Made by a program: the position numbers and the translations under genes
Notes under the pieces: model-generated
Told to the model about the DNA's origin: nothing
Databases searched by the model: none
What the model saw: the letters and a program-made list of their open reading frames with translations, nothing else
Source: an uncultured Prevotella sp.
GTDB taxonomy: Bacteria > Bacteroidota > Bacteroidia > Bacteroidales > Bacteroidaceae
Direction: 5' to 3'
NCBI GenBank assembly: GCA_937907705.1
Contig: CALCVP010000072.1
Coordinates: 67,941 to 131,940 of the forward strand
Length of the DNA: 64,000 nt
Shown: positions 1 through 8,165 of the stretch, one piece after another
Position numbering within the stretch: position 1 is the first letter of the stretch
Layout: each line of letters opens with the position of its first letter

Positions 1-846
1 GCGGGCCAGCGACGGGATGGTGATACCGGCGGCTACCATCTTGTTGTCGGCACTACGGTCTTCCACAATCGTAATCAAGCTGAGATCTGCCAGCGGGAAA
101 TACATGTTGATATACTGCTGTATCTGCTTGTCAGACAGTTCGGAATAGCCGTAGAGGTCTTTGAAGCACACGTTGATAAGCTTGAAGATACGCTTGCCAT
201 AGCCCCTGTCAAAGATGTCTGCTTTGGTCAGCTTGCGCACATGCAGGTTGTAACGCTTCTGAATCATGTCAGAAAGCTTCATGAGCTTTTGCGGCACTTC
301 ATCGGGCACCATTATCTTGAACTCCACATAGTCGTTGTCTTTTTCAAACTCATGAAACGACTCCATGTGCTCCGGATAATAAGAATAGTTGTAGATGGTA
401 GGCATAGTGCCTAACTGGTCGAAGCCCCATGTAAGCATGCCTTCGGGGTCCATGTCGGTAAAGCCGAGCGGACCGATCATCTCGTTCATGCCCTTGGCGC
501 GGCCATAATCTTCCACAGCCTTGAGCAAGGCTGCCGATACCTGGCGGTCGTCTATAAAGTCTATCCACCCGAAGCGCACACACTTGCGCCCCCAGCGCTT
601 GTTGGCACGGTGGTTGATGATGGCTGCTATGCGGCCCACGATATGCTGGTGAGCATCGTATGCCAGATAATATTCTGCTTCGCAAAATTCAAATGCTGCA
701 TTCTTTGATTTGTCCAGCGTGTTCATTTCGTCGCTGAACAGGTTGGGCACATCATACGCATTGCCTGCATACAGGTCGTAATGAAAATCCACGAATTTCT
801 CAAGTTCTTTCTTGTTGCTTACTTTTTTTATTGTAACGGATGCCAT
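1..846 (-). CDS. GNAT-like N-acetyltransferase family protein (3' end cut by window)
   Basis: An open frame of 282 codons runs from an ATG at 846 to base 1 with no stop, so the C-terminus lies outside the window. The protein begins MASVTIKKVSNKKELEKF. It contains 'YYLAYDAHQHIVGRIAAIIN', 'RFGWIDFIDD' and 'AKGMNEMIGPLGFTDMDPEG', which resemble the beta-strand/acyl-CoA part of GNAT-fold proteins common in Bacteroidetes. No signal peptide or membrane segment is visible, so it is probably cytoplasmic. A -7-like box (TATTTTTG, minus strand) lies at 946-953, giving a leader of about 90 bases. The substrate cannot be deduced. The GNAT assignment rests on the overall look of the sequence, not a decisive motif. 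Confidence 0.7.
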   Translation of the reverse strand, partial: MASVTIKKVSNKKELEKFVDFHYDLYAGNAYDVPNLFSDEMNTLDKSKNAAFEFCEAEYYLAYDAHQHIVGRIAAIINHRANKRWGRKCVRFGWIDFIDDRQVSAALLKAVEDYGRAKGMNEMIGPLGFTDMDPEGMLTWGFDQLGTMPTIYNYSYYPEHMESFHEFEKDNDYVEFKIMVPDEVPQKLMKLSDMIQKRYNLHVRKLTKADIFDRGYGKRIFKLINVCFKDLYGYSELSDKQIQQYINMYFPLADLSLITIVEDRSADNKMVAAGITIPSLAR

Positions 847-945
847 ATTTGACTATAATAAAATATTTTCAAGCGGCGCAGCAGTTGCCTTCGCGTCAAT
901 CAACGTGCGGCAACGTATAGCCTTTCTTGTGAACAACTTAACATG

Positions 946-953
946 CAAAAATA
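946..953 (-). promoter_or_regulatory. putative -7 promoter box of the GNAT-like gene
   Basis: TATTTTTG on the minus strand fits the Bacteroidetes TAnnTTTG element and lies 93 bases upstream of the start at 846. No clear -33 TTG is seen at the usual distance. Confidence 0.45.
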
Positions 954-1100
954 CGGTTTTTATGGCAGATAAAAAAATTATTGGCTATAAATCAGTTGTT
1001 TTGCGGCAGATAGACCAATACAGGTAGATGCTTTGCCACTTGCATAGTTCATTGCCAAGGCAGGACAGAGGCGATAAGGCTTTTGGCAAATGCGTCTGCA

Positions 1101-1210
1101 AGAGCACTGCAATCGGTTGCTCGTTCCATTGCAATCGGAAGCCGATTGCACCGTTATCGCACTGCGGTTGCAGTGCTCTTGCAAGCTGATTGCAGTGCTC
1201 TTGGGCGGGC
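1101..1210. repeat. 22-base periodic palindromic array R1 (5 units)
   Basis: Five consecutive 22-base units start at 1101, 1123, 1145, 1167 and 1189. The core is GCAnTGC with ATTGCA/AGAGCA flanks, for example AGAGCACTGCAATCGG and ATTGCAGTGCTCTTGG. The outer units are inverted copies: CAAGAGCACTGCAATC at 1099-1114 matches GATTGCAGTGCTCTTG at 1188-1203 perfectly. A looser 11-base rhythm (GGCAAAA-like) may continue to about 1300. The array fills most of the 596-base gap between the divergent GNAT-like and DUF4254 genes. No credible ORF explains it. Confidence 0.85.
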
Positions 1211-1331
1211 ACCGCCGCAAAGCCTTGGCAAAAAGGGGCAAAACAGGCAGAAAAGCACAGGCAAGAGTAGGCTGCAAAGCCCTGCAAACTCCCGCTTTTA
1301 AGGCGCAGAAAGTAAATAAATACTTATTTGG

Positions 1332-1362
1332 TTGGTTAGATAAAATTATTTTATTAGTTTTG
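1332..1362 (+). promoter_or_regulatory. -33/-7 promoter of the DUF4254-GT9 operon
   Basis: TTG at 1332-1334, then 20 bases, then TAGTTTTG at 1355-1362, match the Bacteroidetes sigma-ABfr consensus. Transcription would start near 1368, leaving a leader of about 75 bases before the ATG at 1443. Confidence 0.75.
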
Positions 1363-1442
1363 CAAAAATATGTGGTGCCTAATGCACATTGGCATTACAA
1401 CGCCGCAATATATGCTAACTTAAGTAATAAAAACACAGAATA

Positions 1443-2051
1443 ATGACTTTTACAGAACACTGCAACGCTATTTTCAATAGGGTTATAGACGATTATCACC
1501 TGACGGATAATGTGGACGCTGCCATCAACAATCCCTTTGACAGGTCTACAATAGACTATAGCCTTTACTTGAAATGCTGGATAGACACAGTGCAATGGCA
1601 TCTGGAAGACATCATCCGGGACCCGAAGATTGATGCTACTGAAGCACTGCTTATCAAAAGACGCATAGACAGAAGCAACCAGGACAGAACAGACTTGGTG
1701 GAGGAGATAGACGCTTACCTGCGCAACAAGTATAGCGATGTAAAGGTAAAACCAGATGCACGCATCAATACCGAAAGCCCGGCGTGGGCTATCGACCGCC
1801 TGTCTATCTTGGCACTGAAGATCTATCACATGAAAGAGCAGACCTTGCGAACCGATGCCAGCCCAGAGCATATAGAGAAGTGCCAGGCTAAGCTGAATGT
1901 GTTGCTGCAACAGCAGGTAGACCTCAGCACTGCCATTGACCAGCTGCTGGAGGATATAGCCAACGGAGACAAGTATATGAAGGTCTATAAACAGATGAAG
2001 ATGTATAACGACCCGTCTACCAATCCCGTGCTTTACGCTAACAAAAAGTAA
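1443..2051 (+). CDS. DUF4254 domain-containing protein
   Basis: A 202-residue soluble protein beginning MTFTEHCNAIFNRVIDDYHL, with no signal peptide or membrane segment. It has the 'YSLYLKCWIDTVQWHLED' and 'ALLIKRRIDRSNQDRTDLVE' segments of the DUF4254 family, followed by long helices. Its stop (2049-2051) directly abuts the ATG of the next gene, so the two are translationally coupled. In Bacteroidetes this family is usually found next to a family 9 glycosyltransferase, which is the arrangement here. That suggests a role in lipopolysaccharide or lipooligosaccharide core synthesis, but no activity is established for the family. Confidence 0.88.
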   Translation: MTFTEHCNAIFNRVIDDYHLTDNVDAAINNPFDRSTIDYSLYLKCWIDTVQWHLEDIIRDPKIDATEALLIKRRIDRSNQDRTDLVEEIDAYLRNKYSDVKVKPDARINTESPAWAIDRLSILALKIYHMKEQTLRTDASPEHIEKCQAKLNVLLQQQVDLSTAIDQLLEDIANGDKYMKVYKQMKMYNDPSTNPVLYANKK

Positions 2052-3116
2052 ATGAGAACTGAACATATACTGATTATCAGATTCTCGGCTATGGGAGATG
2101 TGGTGATGACAGTGCCCGTAGTTTACGCATTGGCCACACAGTATCCCGATGTAAGAATAACGGTGCTGAGCCGTGAATTTGCACGCCCTTTCTTTGAATA
2201 CATGCCTTCCAATGTAGGCTTTATGGCAGCAGACCTGAAACGGGAGTACCATGGCGTGAAAGGGCTTAATGCGCTCTATCGGCGCTTAGTGGCCAAAAAC
2301 TTTACCGCTATTGCCGATTTTCACAGCGTGCTACGCTCCAGCTACTTGCGTATGCGCTTCAATATAGACCGCTTTAAGGTGGCACACATAGACAAACACA
2401 GAAGCGGACGTCGGCAACTGACTGCTACAACAAACAAAAAACTGGTCCAACAGCCCACATCGTTTCAAAACTATGTCGATGTGCTTAGACAGTTAGGCTA
2501 TCCCGTAAAGTTAGAGTTCAGTTCCATCTATGGCGAAGGAAAAGGCGACTTGGAGCTGCTGCCGTCGGCATTTACCTACCGTAAGGCAGACTGCGACATG
2601 TGGATAGGCATAGCACCTTTTGCCGCACACAAGGGCAAGGTGTATCCTGCCAGACTCATGGAGCATGTCATAGAACAGCTGACAGAGCGGCACCCTCATT
2701 GCCGTATCATGCTCTTTGGCGGTGGTATCAAAGAAATGGAGACCATGGCAGAGTGGGAAGGCAGATACGAACAGTGCGTGTGTGCATCCAGCATGTTGGG
2801 AGGCATTGCCAACGAGCTGATAGTGATGAGCCATCTTGATGTGATGGTGTCTATGGACAGTGCCAATATGCACATGGCATCCATTGTGGGCACACCCGTA
2901 GTGAGCGTCTGGGGTGCCACACATCCGTACGCAGGCTTCTTGGGATGGGGGCAAAGCATGGATAATGTGGTGCAGCTGGACCTGCCTTGCAGACCGTGCA
3001 GCATCTATGGCAACAAGCCTTGCATGAGGGGAACCTACCCTTGCCTGAAGAATATATCGCCCGAACAGATAGTGGAAAGGGTAGAGTTTGTGTTGAAACA
3101 CAACCATGTGTTTTAA
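2052..3116 (+). CDS. glycosyltransferase family 9 (heptosyltransferase-like)
   Basis: A 354-residue GT-B fold protein of the ADP-heptose:LPS heptosyltransferase family. The N-terminus (RTEHILIIRFSAMGDVVMT) is the typical first Rossmann strand. The C-terminal nucleotide-sugar region carries 'MDSANMHMASIVGTPVVSVW' near residues 265-285. It acts on the cytoplasmic face of the inner membrane, adding a sugar to the lipid A core. The exact donor and acceptor cannot be read from sequence. It follows the DUF4254 gene with no spacer. The C-terminus has an unusual run of cysteines (CRPCSIYGNKPC). Nothing indicates truncation. Confidence 0.9.
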   Translation: MRTEHILIIRFSAMGDVVMTVPVVYALATQYPDVRITVLSREFARPFFEYMPSNVGFMAADLKREYHGVKGLNALYRRLVAKNFTAIADFHSVLRSSYLRMRFNIDRFKVAHIDKHRSGRRQLTATTNKKLVQQPTSFQNYVDVLRQLGYPVKLEFSSIYGEGKGDLELLPSAFTYRKADCDMWIGIAPFAAHKGKVYPARLMEHVIEQLTERHPHCRIMLFGGGIKEMETMAEWEGRYEQCVCASSMLGGIANELIVMSHLDVMVSMDSANMHMASIVGTPVVSVWGATHPYAGFLGWGQSMDNVVQLDLPCRPCSIYGNKPCMRGTYPCLKNISPEQIVERVEFVLKHNHVF

Positions 3117-3336
3117 GCCCTGGCGCAGTATCTTTTCAATAGAATCTTTGTCATGTGGCAGAGATTGCATAGCCGAAAAACAGCAGATGGCACGCTTTTT
3201 GCATAGCAATCAGTGCCAATTTAATATAAACAACGCACCTGCACAAGGCTGTGCAGATGGATTTTACAGTGCAGTGTCATGCTGACAGAAGCCGTAAGCA
3301 GTGGCAATGTATGGTTATAAAAAGAAAGGAGACATT

Positions 3337-3501
3337 ATGAAAAAGTATGTTTGCGATGTATGTGGATACATTTATGATCCAGCAGTAGGCGACCCTGACA
3401 ATGGCATTGAGCCGGGAACAGCATTTGAAGACCTTCCGGATGACTGGGTATGTCCACTCTGCGGCGTAGGTAAAGAAGACTTTTCGCCAGTGGAAGAGTA
3501 G
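3337..3501 (+). CDS. rubredoxin
   Basis: A 54-residue protein beginning MKKYVCDVCGYIYDPAVGDP. The two CxxC knuckles (CDVCG near residues 6-10 and CPLCG near 39-43) bind a single iron, as in all rubredoxins. It is a one-electron carrier in the cytoplasm, often serving oxygen or peroxide reductases in anaerobes. The start at 3337 is preferred over an in-frame ATG at 3301 because the family begins MKKY and because AAAGGAGA lies 7 bases upstream, a strong ribosome binding site. It stands alone, followed by a terminator at 3529-3571. Confidence 0.95.
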   Translation: MKKYVCDVCGYIYDPAVGDPDNGIEPGTAFEDLPDDWVCPLCGVGKEDFSPVEE

Positions 3502-3528
3502 GATTTTATCCTTTACCGGTATCAATAC

Positions 3529-3571
3529 AAGTGGCAGCAAAGTGGTATAACATCTCTTTGCTGCCACTTTT
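3529..3571 (+). terminator. terminator of the rubredoxin gene
   Basis: A 14-bp perfect stem (AAGTGGCAGCAAAG at 3529-3542 with CTTTGCTGCCACTT at 3556-3569) is followed by a short T run. Confidence 0.8.
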
Positions 3572-3702
3572 GGGCTTTGGCAAAATATTCTATCCTCTTT
3601 TGAAAATTCTTAAAAGAAGAGGAGAGATTATTTTTTTAAGAAACCAAGAATTGTCTTGTGATTTATAAAATATATGTTTGCAAGTCATTGCCTTGCATGT
3701 TG

Positions 3703-5421
3703 TTAGCGCACAATTACTTTAGAAGTACGTACAGTTCCATCTGATAATGTTTCAATCTTGATATTTACACCATGTGCAGGAATGGACAAAGTACGACCAC
3801 TTAGGTCAGTATAGATAACACAGCTGACAGGAGCAGACGTGCTGATAGAAGGCTTGCTGATACCTGTACCGTCTACATAATACCATTCGACTGGGGATTC
3901 GTAACGTTTGCTTCCATCCTTGTATATAGTCTTTATGCCCACTTTATTGAATCCAGTAGTATAGAAATTAACTATATGTTTGTCGCCATAAGATTTTACG
4001 GCATTGCCACTGTAAGTGTAAGGTACATCTGTTATGTCTTCAGTAAACTCTGGGTACTCGTCTGAAGTGAAAGTGAAGAGTTCGTCGTCGAAGTAAAGAT
4101 TGTAATAGATGTTATTAGGATTGAGATATACATCATCGGTACTCATACAGCTGAGATAAAATTGTATGGTACCAAGACCGTACTGTTCATCATAGTTCAT
4201 GAAGTAATAGAAATATGCATTTTCGGGAGTTCCAGGCTTCTGTATCCAAGGTTGCATGGAGGGACAACTGAAGAAACCTGATAATCCATGCACATCGTGA
4301 ATTCCTCTATTAATGATGAATCCGTCACTACTACTAAGTTTTCTATTGCTGGGATCATAGTCAAAAACAATGTCTTTGACCATGTATATACTGTCATAGG
4401 AATAGCCTAGACTTGAATCATAGACGTTTTCGAAATCTGCGGGCGTAAAGAATGCATGTGCATTGTTTACAGTATCGACACCTAAATACTGCAAGTCAGA
4501 GAATGTAACCTTATTACCGTTTATATGACCTTTGGCCCATCCGTTAGATGTCCCATCGATGAAGCCACCAATATAAACGTCATCACCTTCAAAAGCTATT
4601 TTTCCTAAGCCGTAATCACGTTTAACAGTTCCTGCCCAACCGAATACAGCTGTCTGCACGGAAGTCGAATTTGACGGTGCGTAAATAGGTCTTTCAAACT
4701 TGGAAACCTCTTCGGTCATATCGCCATAACCTGTCCATACACCGTTTTCTGCAGTTCCCAAACCAATCAATATATCTTGATCTACTAAGAGCAACGAATC
4801 GTTACGTAATATAAATTTGATACTTTGTGTCGTTTCATCGGGCGCATAAGTATTGACAGTCTTGCCATCTTGTTCCACATTTTTTAATATCATGCGCCAG
4901 ATGCTGAAGTAATCGGTACTCCCTTCCGCTTTCCCAGCTTGAGAATAAATAGTTTGCGGAAAGTTGAAAACGATTGTATCGCCCTGTGCTTTCTCGCCTT
5001 TTACCCAATAATTGGATGCAAATGTACTCAACATGTTTTTGACATATATTGAGCCGTCATCGCCTTTTACTACATCAATGGCACCACCATCTTTGGTACT
5101 GGGGAAGACATATCCTACAAAAGCCAAATAACCATCAGCTCTCTGATACCAATTCTTGCATAGAGTACCTGCTGGTTGCTCTGTAATAATGGTATTATTG
5201 CCAGCTGCTGCACGATGCATTGTGCTGAGAGTTGAATTTTGTGACATGCCGATTCCTGATAGTTCAACTGGTGCAATGCGATGTTTCATCATTCTCTCAG
5301 CATCAGATTGTGATGTTGTCGCATCTGATGGTCTTTTTACACTTAGTTGCATTGATGGCTTTTGGGCAGAAACCGATGCGGCAAAAATAGCTGCCGCCAT
5401 TGTCAAGTACATTTTTTTCAT
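3703..5421 (-). CDS. secreted protein, paralogue A, with T9SS-like C-terminal tail
   Basis: A 572-residue exported protein of unknown function. The N-terminus MKKMYLTMAAAIFAASVSAQ is a type I signal peptide with likely cleavage after SVSA. The mature part is rich in Tyr, Asp and Thr and looks all-beta. The end (YTDLSGRTLSIPAHGVNIK, finishing SKVIVR) resembles the sorting tails of Bacteroidetes surface proteins. It is a close paralogue of the gene at 8166-9881: the signal peptides, the 'GTL.KNWYQRADGY' and 'NYWVKGEKAQGDTI' blocks and the tails match nearly residue for residue. This copy is visibly more AT-rich than the other. No catalytic motif is seen. Confidence 0.85.
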   Translation of the reverse strand: MKKMYLTMAAAIFAASVSAQKPSMQLSVKRPSDATTSQSDAERMMKHRIAPVELSGIGMSQNSTLSTMHRAAAGNNTIITEQPAGTLCKNWYQRADGYLAFVGYVFPSTKDGGAIDVVKGDDGSIYVKNMLSTFASNYWVKGEKAQGDTIVFNFPQTIYSQAGKAEGSTDYFSIWRMILKNVEQDGKTVNTYAPDETTQSIKFILRNDSLLLVDQDILIGLGTAENGVWTGYGDMTEEVSKFERPIYAPSNSTSVQTAVFGWAGTVKRDYGLGKIAFEGDDVYIGGFIDGTSNGWAKGHINGNKVTFSDLQYLGVDTVNNAHAFFTPADFENVYDSSLGYSYDSIYMVKDIVFDYDPSNRKLSSSDGFIINRGIHDVHGLSGFFSCPSMQPWIQKPGTPENAYFYYFMNYDEQYGLGTIQFYLSCMSTDDVYLNPNNIYYNLYFDDELFTFTSDEYPEFTEDITDVPYTYSGNAVKSYGDKHIVNFYTTGFNKVGIKTIYKDGSKRYESPVEWYYVDGTGISKPSISTSAPVSCVIYTDLSGRTLSIPAHGVNIKIETLSDGTVRTSKVIVR

Positions 5422-5494
5422 AAGCTAATCCTTTTATGTGAATTTACATTATGCTTTATTGATAAGTATAATTATGTCTAATTGTTATTCTTTG

Positions 5495-5502
5495 CAAAAA
5501 TA
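5495..5502 (-). promoter_or_regulatory. -7 box of secreted paralogue A
   Basis: TATTTTTG on the minus strand, 74 bases upstream of the start at 5421. The surrounding bases (AATTGTTAT..TTTGCAAA on the plus strand) are conserved upstream of the paralogue at 9881, so the promoter was duplicated with the gene. No good -33 TTG is present. Confidence 0.55.
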
Positions 5503-5933
5503 TATAATAAAAAGATTATATAAAAATAAATTCTACAATAAAATGTAATTTATGTATTATTTTTTACAAATTAAGGTTCAACTTGTATGGAAATGCATGG
5601 AATATGTTGTATTCTTATGAATAAGAACGGTGAATACAAATCAATAAGTTTACGATTTCTTTGAAATGGAAGTAAAAGAATTACTATCTGTAAAATGTAT
5701 TGTAAGGAAAATCCTTTCAATGAAGTTCATAAATGTAGTTATTGCCATGCGATGTGATACCATTGTTGAAGAAAGGTTGAAGGTATGTTTTTCGTCCGTA
5801 GAAAGGTATGTATTTATCCGTTACTTGGTATAAAATAAGAGATAATAGTGATGCATTAAATATCTTGCTGCCACTTGTTGGCTTTGACAAAGTAGTGTAT
5901 GCATGCTTAATGCAGACTACGGTCATAAACAAG
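5503..5933. other. gene-free AT-rich spacer
   Basis: No convincing gene is seen; the short frames here (63-86 codons) lack any recognisable features. Bases 5867-5898 (TTGCTGCCACTTGTTGGCTT onward) resemble 3559-3590, just after the rubredoxin terminator stem, suggesting that flanking DNA was carried along in the local duplication. Confidence 0.4.
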
Positions 5934-5972
5934 AAAAGAGTGTATGCCCCTGACAAAGGACACGCACTCTCT
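5934..5972 (-). terminator. probable terminator of the Omp28-like gene
   Basis: On the minus strand AGAGAGTGCGTGTCC pairs imperfectly with GGGGCATACACTCT and is followed by CTTTTCTTG. It lies just after the stop at 6006. Confidence 0.5.
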
Positions 5973-6005
5973 TGCATATTATGGTATGGTCATGAATGAG
6001 CAGAC

Positions 6006-7874
6006 TTACTTTCTGAGAAATACCTTTACGGTCTTGTTGTTGGACATCTTCACAAGGTTCAACCCGCGTTGCATGTTTGGCAGACGCTGACCGGCTATGT
6101 TGTACACCTCAGAAGGTGTATCCGTGGCAGAAGTGTTAACCGTGGAGATGCCCGTAACATCGCCTTCAGCCTTTACAGCAGCCTTGGCAGCGTTTACGAT
6201 GGTGCCGTCAGCAGCACAAACCAATACAACGGCACGCAGGTTCTTGGTGCTTTGCACAAGCGATTCGCCTGAAGTGTTGACCGCAGCAGACAGGTCAAAG
6301 GTATAAGATAATTTGGCTTCTTCATCCTCAACATAGCTGTCTTTCAGCGCAGCATTGTTGCCGCCAAGGCGTGAGGTAGCTATGATTACATCAGGGAAGT
6401 AAATGCCTTCCACCTTGCTTGCACCGTTGTAGAAAGGCTCAAACTCTTCTTCCGGGAAAGTCTCTGCACCACCGTAGGCACCGTTTGCATAGTAGTTGGA
6501 CTGTGTCCAGCTGCTGCCTGTGCCGTGCAAGCTGTCTGATACGAGCACAAACTCAACGTTGTAGCCCTTGGTTTCCAACTCTTTTACGAATGTAAGGTTT
6601 GCATTGACACTTACTTTAGCCTTGTCTTTTGACAAAGTTGCAGTGGCATCAGCTACAACAGGGGTAAACTGGTCGCACATGAGCTTCCATATTTGGTCTA
6701 TGCCAAAGCCGGAATTGGAGTTGCCATAATAGGCATCGGTTTCAACTTTACGGTCAAGGAAAGCTGCGGGGAAGCCTGATACGTCAGACGGGAATGAGGC
6801 ACTGCTCATGATTTCCATAGCATCGCCATTGTGATAAGATATGCCGATGAAGTCGTCTGGATATAGCTTGTTCATCACTTCCAGTCCAACCAGGCCACGT
6901 GGACAGAAGCCGCACCATGTTCCCGTGTACTCTTCTACTACTGCTCTGTGCTTAGGCATCTTGGTAAAGGCATAGAGAGAACCATCCATCTCTGCTTTGG
7001 TAGGGTTGGCTTTGCCGTTGACCGCAGTCAATTTTACACTTACCTTGTGTCCGCCTTTCGCATTAGGAACAGGTATCGACAGTGCAATCGTTCCAGGAGC
7101 TTTATACACAGGTTCTACCGGAGTGTCCAAATCAAGGTGCTGGGCAGCCTTGGTGTCGTCTATGGTGTATTCATAGTCTACAGATTTTACGCCATTATAG
7201 CCATGGTTTTCAAATTCAACATTGACATCGACATTTTGTCCTGTCTGGGCAATCAAGTCCAATTTAGTGGTTGACACTTCAATGGCATCAGCCAGTGCGC
7301 CACCCAATAAGGCTGAAATAGCGGCACTGCCTTTGGCAGAATAGTCCATCCAAGAACGGTAAGTGCTTGACGAATGGACAAAGAAACCACCGTCAGTAAC
7401 GGTTGTAGACAATATAACAGGGGTACGTGCAGTGCCTTCATTCTTGGCCGCTTTGAACGAATAGCCCAAGTAGATAGAGTCAGATGTGATGGTATAAGGC
7501 TCTGCAAAGGTTACCGTTATGGTATCAGCATCTATCGTAACGTCTTGCGACAGAATGTCGGGAACATTGATTTTCTTACCATTTACCTTCTCTAATTTCA
7601 GCTCTTTGCTGAGCCATACCTTCAAGTCTGTGATGTTATTCTTTGATTTGAACGGTATAGTAAGGCTCTTGATGGTCATTCCTTTCAGGTCAGAACCTGT
7701 CAATAAAGTGGCCACATCATAGGTTTCTGCCTTTTTGGTGCCAAAGTTGGTGGTCGCAACACCGCCACTTGTGCGGTTGAATACAATGTCGCCAGTGTCA
7801 GCAAGAGCCGCTGTCGGCAACAGTCCGAAACTGAATAAGGTAACGAGCGCTATATTTTTGATGGGATTTTCCAT
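6006..7874 (-). CDS. Omp28-like secreted protein with thioredoxin-fold domain
   Basis: A 622-residue exported protein. The ATG at 7874 gives a clean signal peptide (MENPIKNIALVTLFSFGLLP..TAALA); a longer frame to 7922 would need a TTG start and spoil it. The N-terminal half is beta-rich. About residue 315 begins a thioredoxin-like domain with VVEEYTGTWCGFCPRGLVGL, where CGFC is the redox motif, followed by 'DDFIGISYHNGDAMEI'. This matches Omp28-related outer membrane proteins of Porphyromonas and Prevotella. The tail (YNIAGQRLPNMQRGLNLVK..KVFLRK) is sorting-signal-like. It sits between two paralogous secreted genes on the same strand. A disulfide role is inferred only from CxxC. Confidence 0.88.
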   Translation of the reverse strand: MENPIKNIALVTLFSFGLLPTAALADTGDIVFNRTSGGVATTNFGTKKAETYDVATLLTGSDLKGMTIKSLTIPFKSKNNITDLKVWLSKELKLEKVNGKKINVPDILSQDVTIDADTITVTFAEPYTITSDSIYLGYSFKAAKNEGTARTPVILSTTVTDGGFFVHSSSTYRSWMDYSAKGSAAISALLGGALADAIEVSTTKLDLIAQTGQNVDVNVEFENHGYNGVKSVDYEYTIDDTKAAQHLDLDTPVEPVYKAPGTIALSIPVPNAKGGHKVSVKLTAVNGKANPTKAEMDGSLYAFTKMPKHRAVVEEYTGTWCGFCPRGLVGLEVMNKLYPDDFIGISYHNGDAMEIMSSASFPSDVSGFPAAFLDRKVETDAYYGNSNSGFGIDQIWKLMCDQFTPVVADATATLSKDKAKVSVNANLTFVKELETKGYNVEFVLVSDSLHGTGSSWTQSNYYANGAYGGAETFPEEEFEPFYNGASKVEGIYFPDVIIATSRLGGNNAALKDSYVEDEEAKLSYTFDLSAAVNTSGESLVQSTKNLRAVVLVCAADGTIVNAAKAAVKAEGDVTGISTVNTSATDTPSEVYNIAGQRLPNMQRGLNLVKMSNNKTVKVFLRK

Positions 7875-7927
7875 ATTAAACTGTTTTTTAGAAATGGTGG
7901 AACGGTTTGTCTTAAATGTCAAAACAG

Positions 7928-8013
7928 CCTTTGAAAGGGGGTTGACCTACGTTCTGAAGTGGTTCGAACTATTGTTTAAAGTGCTTTAAATTACTTTTCA
8001 AAGCTGTTCAACC
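7928..8013. repeat. palindrome run R8, about 11/22-base spacing, upstream of Omp28-like gene
   Basis: A run of short palindromes with centres about 10-12 bases apart: CCTTTGAAAGG (7928-7938), a GTTGACC element (centre about 7944), TTCTGAA (centre 7955), GTTCGAAC (7962-7969), TTTAAA (7975-7980 and 7985-7990), TTTCAAA (centre 7999) and GTTCAAC (centre 8009). Pairs of elements give a repeat close to 22 bases (20-24), as in the GCAnTGC arrays elsewhere. It lies 54 bases upstream of the start at 7874 and could be an operator array or a degenerate member of the 22-base family. Confidence 0.5.
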
Positions 8014-8081
8014 AGTTTTTGGGAATAGTAGAAATGGCTTTCTAACAATAATAAACCGTCTTTTGAAAGTTGTTAAAAGAA

Positions 8082-8121
8082 GAGGCGTGCCCGTTCTTTT
8101 CAAAAAACTAAGGAACGCCTC
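8082..8121 (-). terminator. terminator of secreted paralogue B
   Basis: Stem GAGGCGT (8082-8088)/ACGCCTC (8115-8121), with CTTCTTTT following on the minus strand. The same 3' flank (TTTTGAAA..TTAAAAGAAGAGG) occurs after paralogue A at about 3598, although the stem there has decayed. Confidence 0.5.
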
Positions 8122-8165
8122 ATAGTTTATAAAATATCTGTCTGCAAGTTATCGTTTGCGTGTTG

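Noticed and set aside
1101..1210. CRISPR array
   Set aside because: A repeat with even spacing was considered, but there are no unique spacers between constant repeats, the unit is only 22 bases, and no cas genes occur in the window.
1395..2252. A 285-codon minus-strand frame across the DUF4254 gene and the start of the GT9 gene
   Set aside because: It overlaps two coupled plus-strand genes and is rich in Cys, His and Tyr as expected for an antisense frame.
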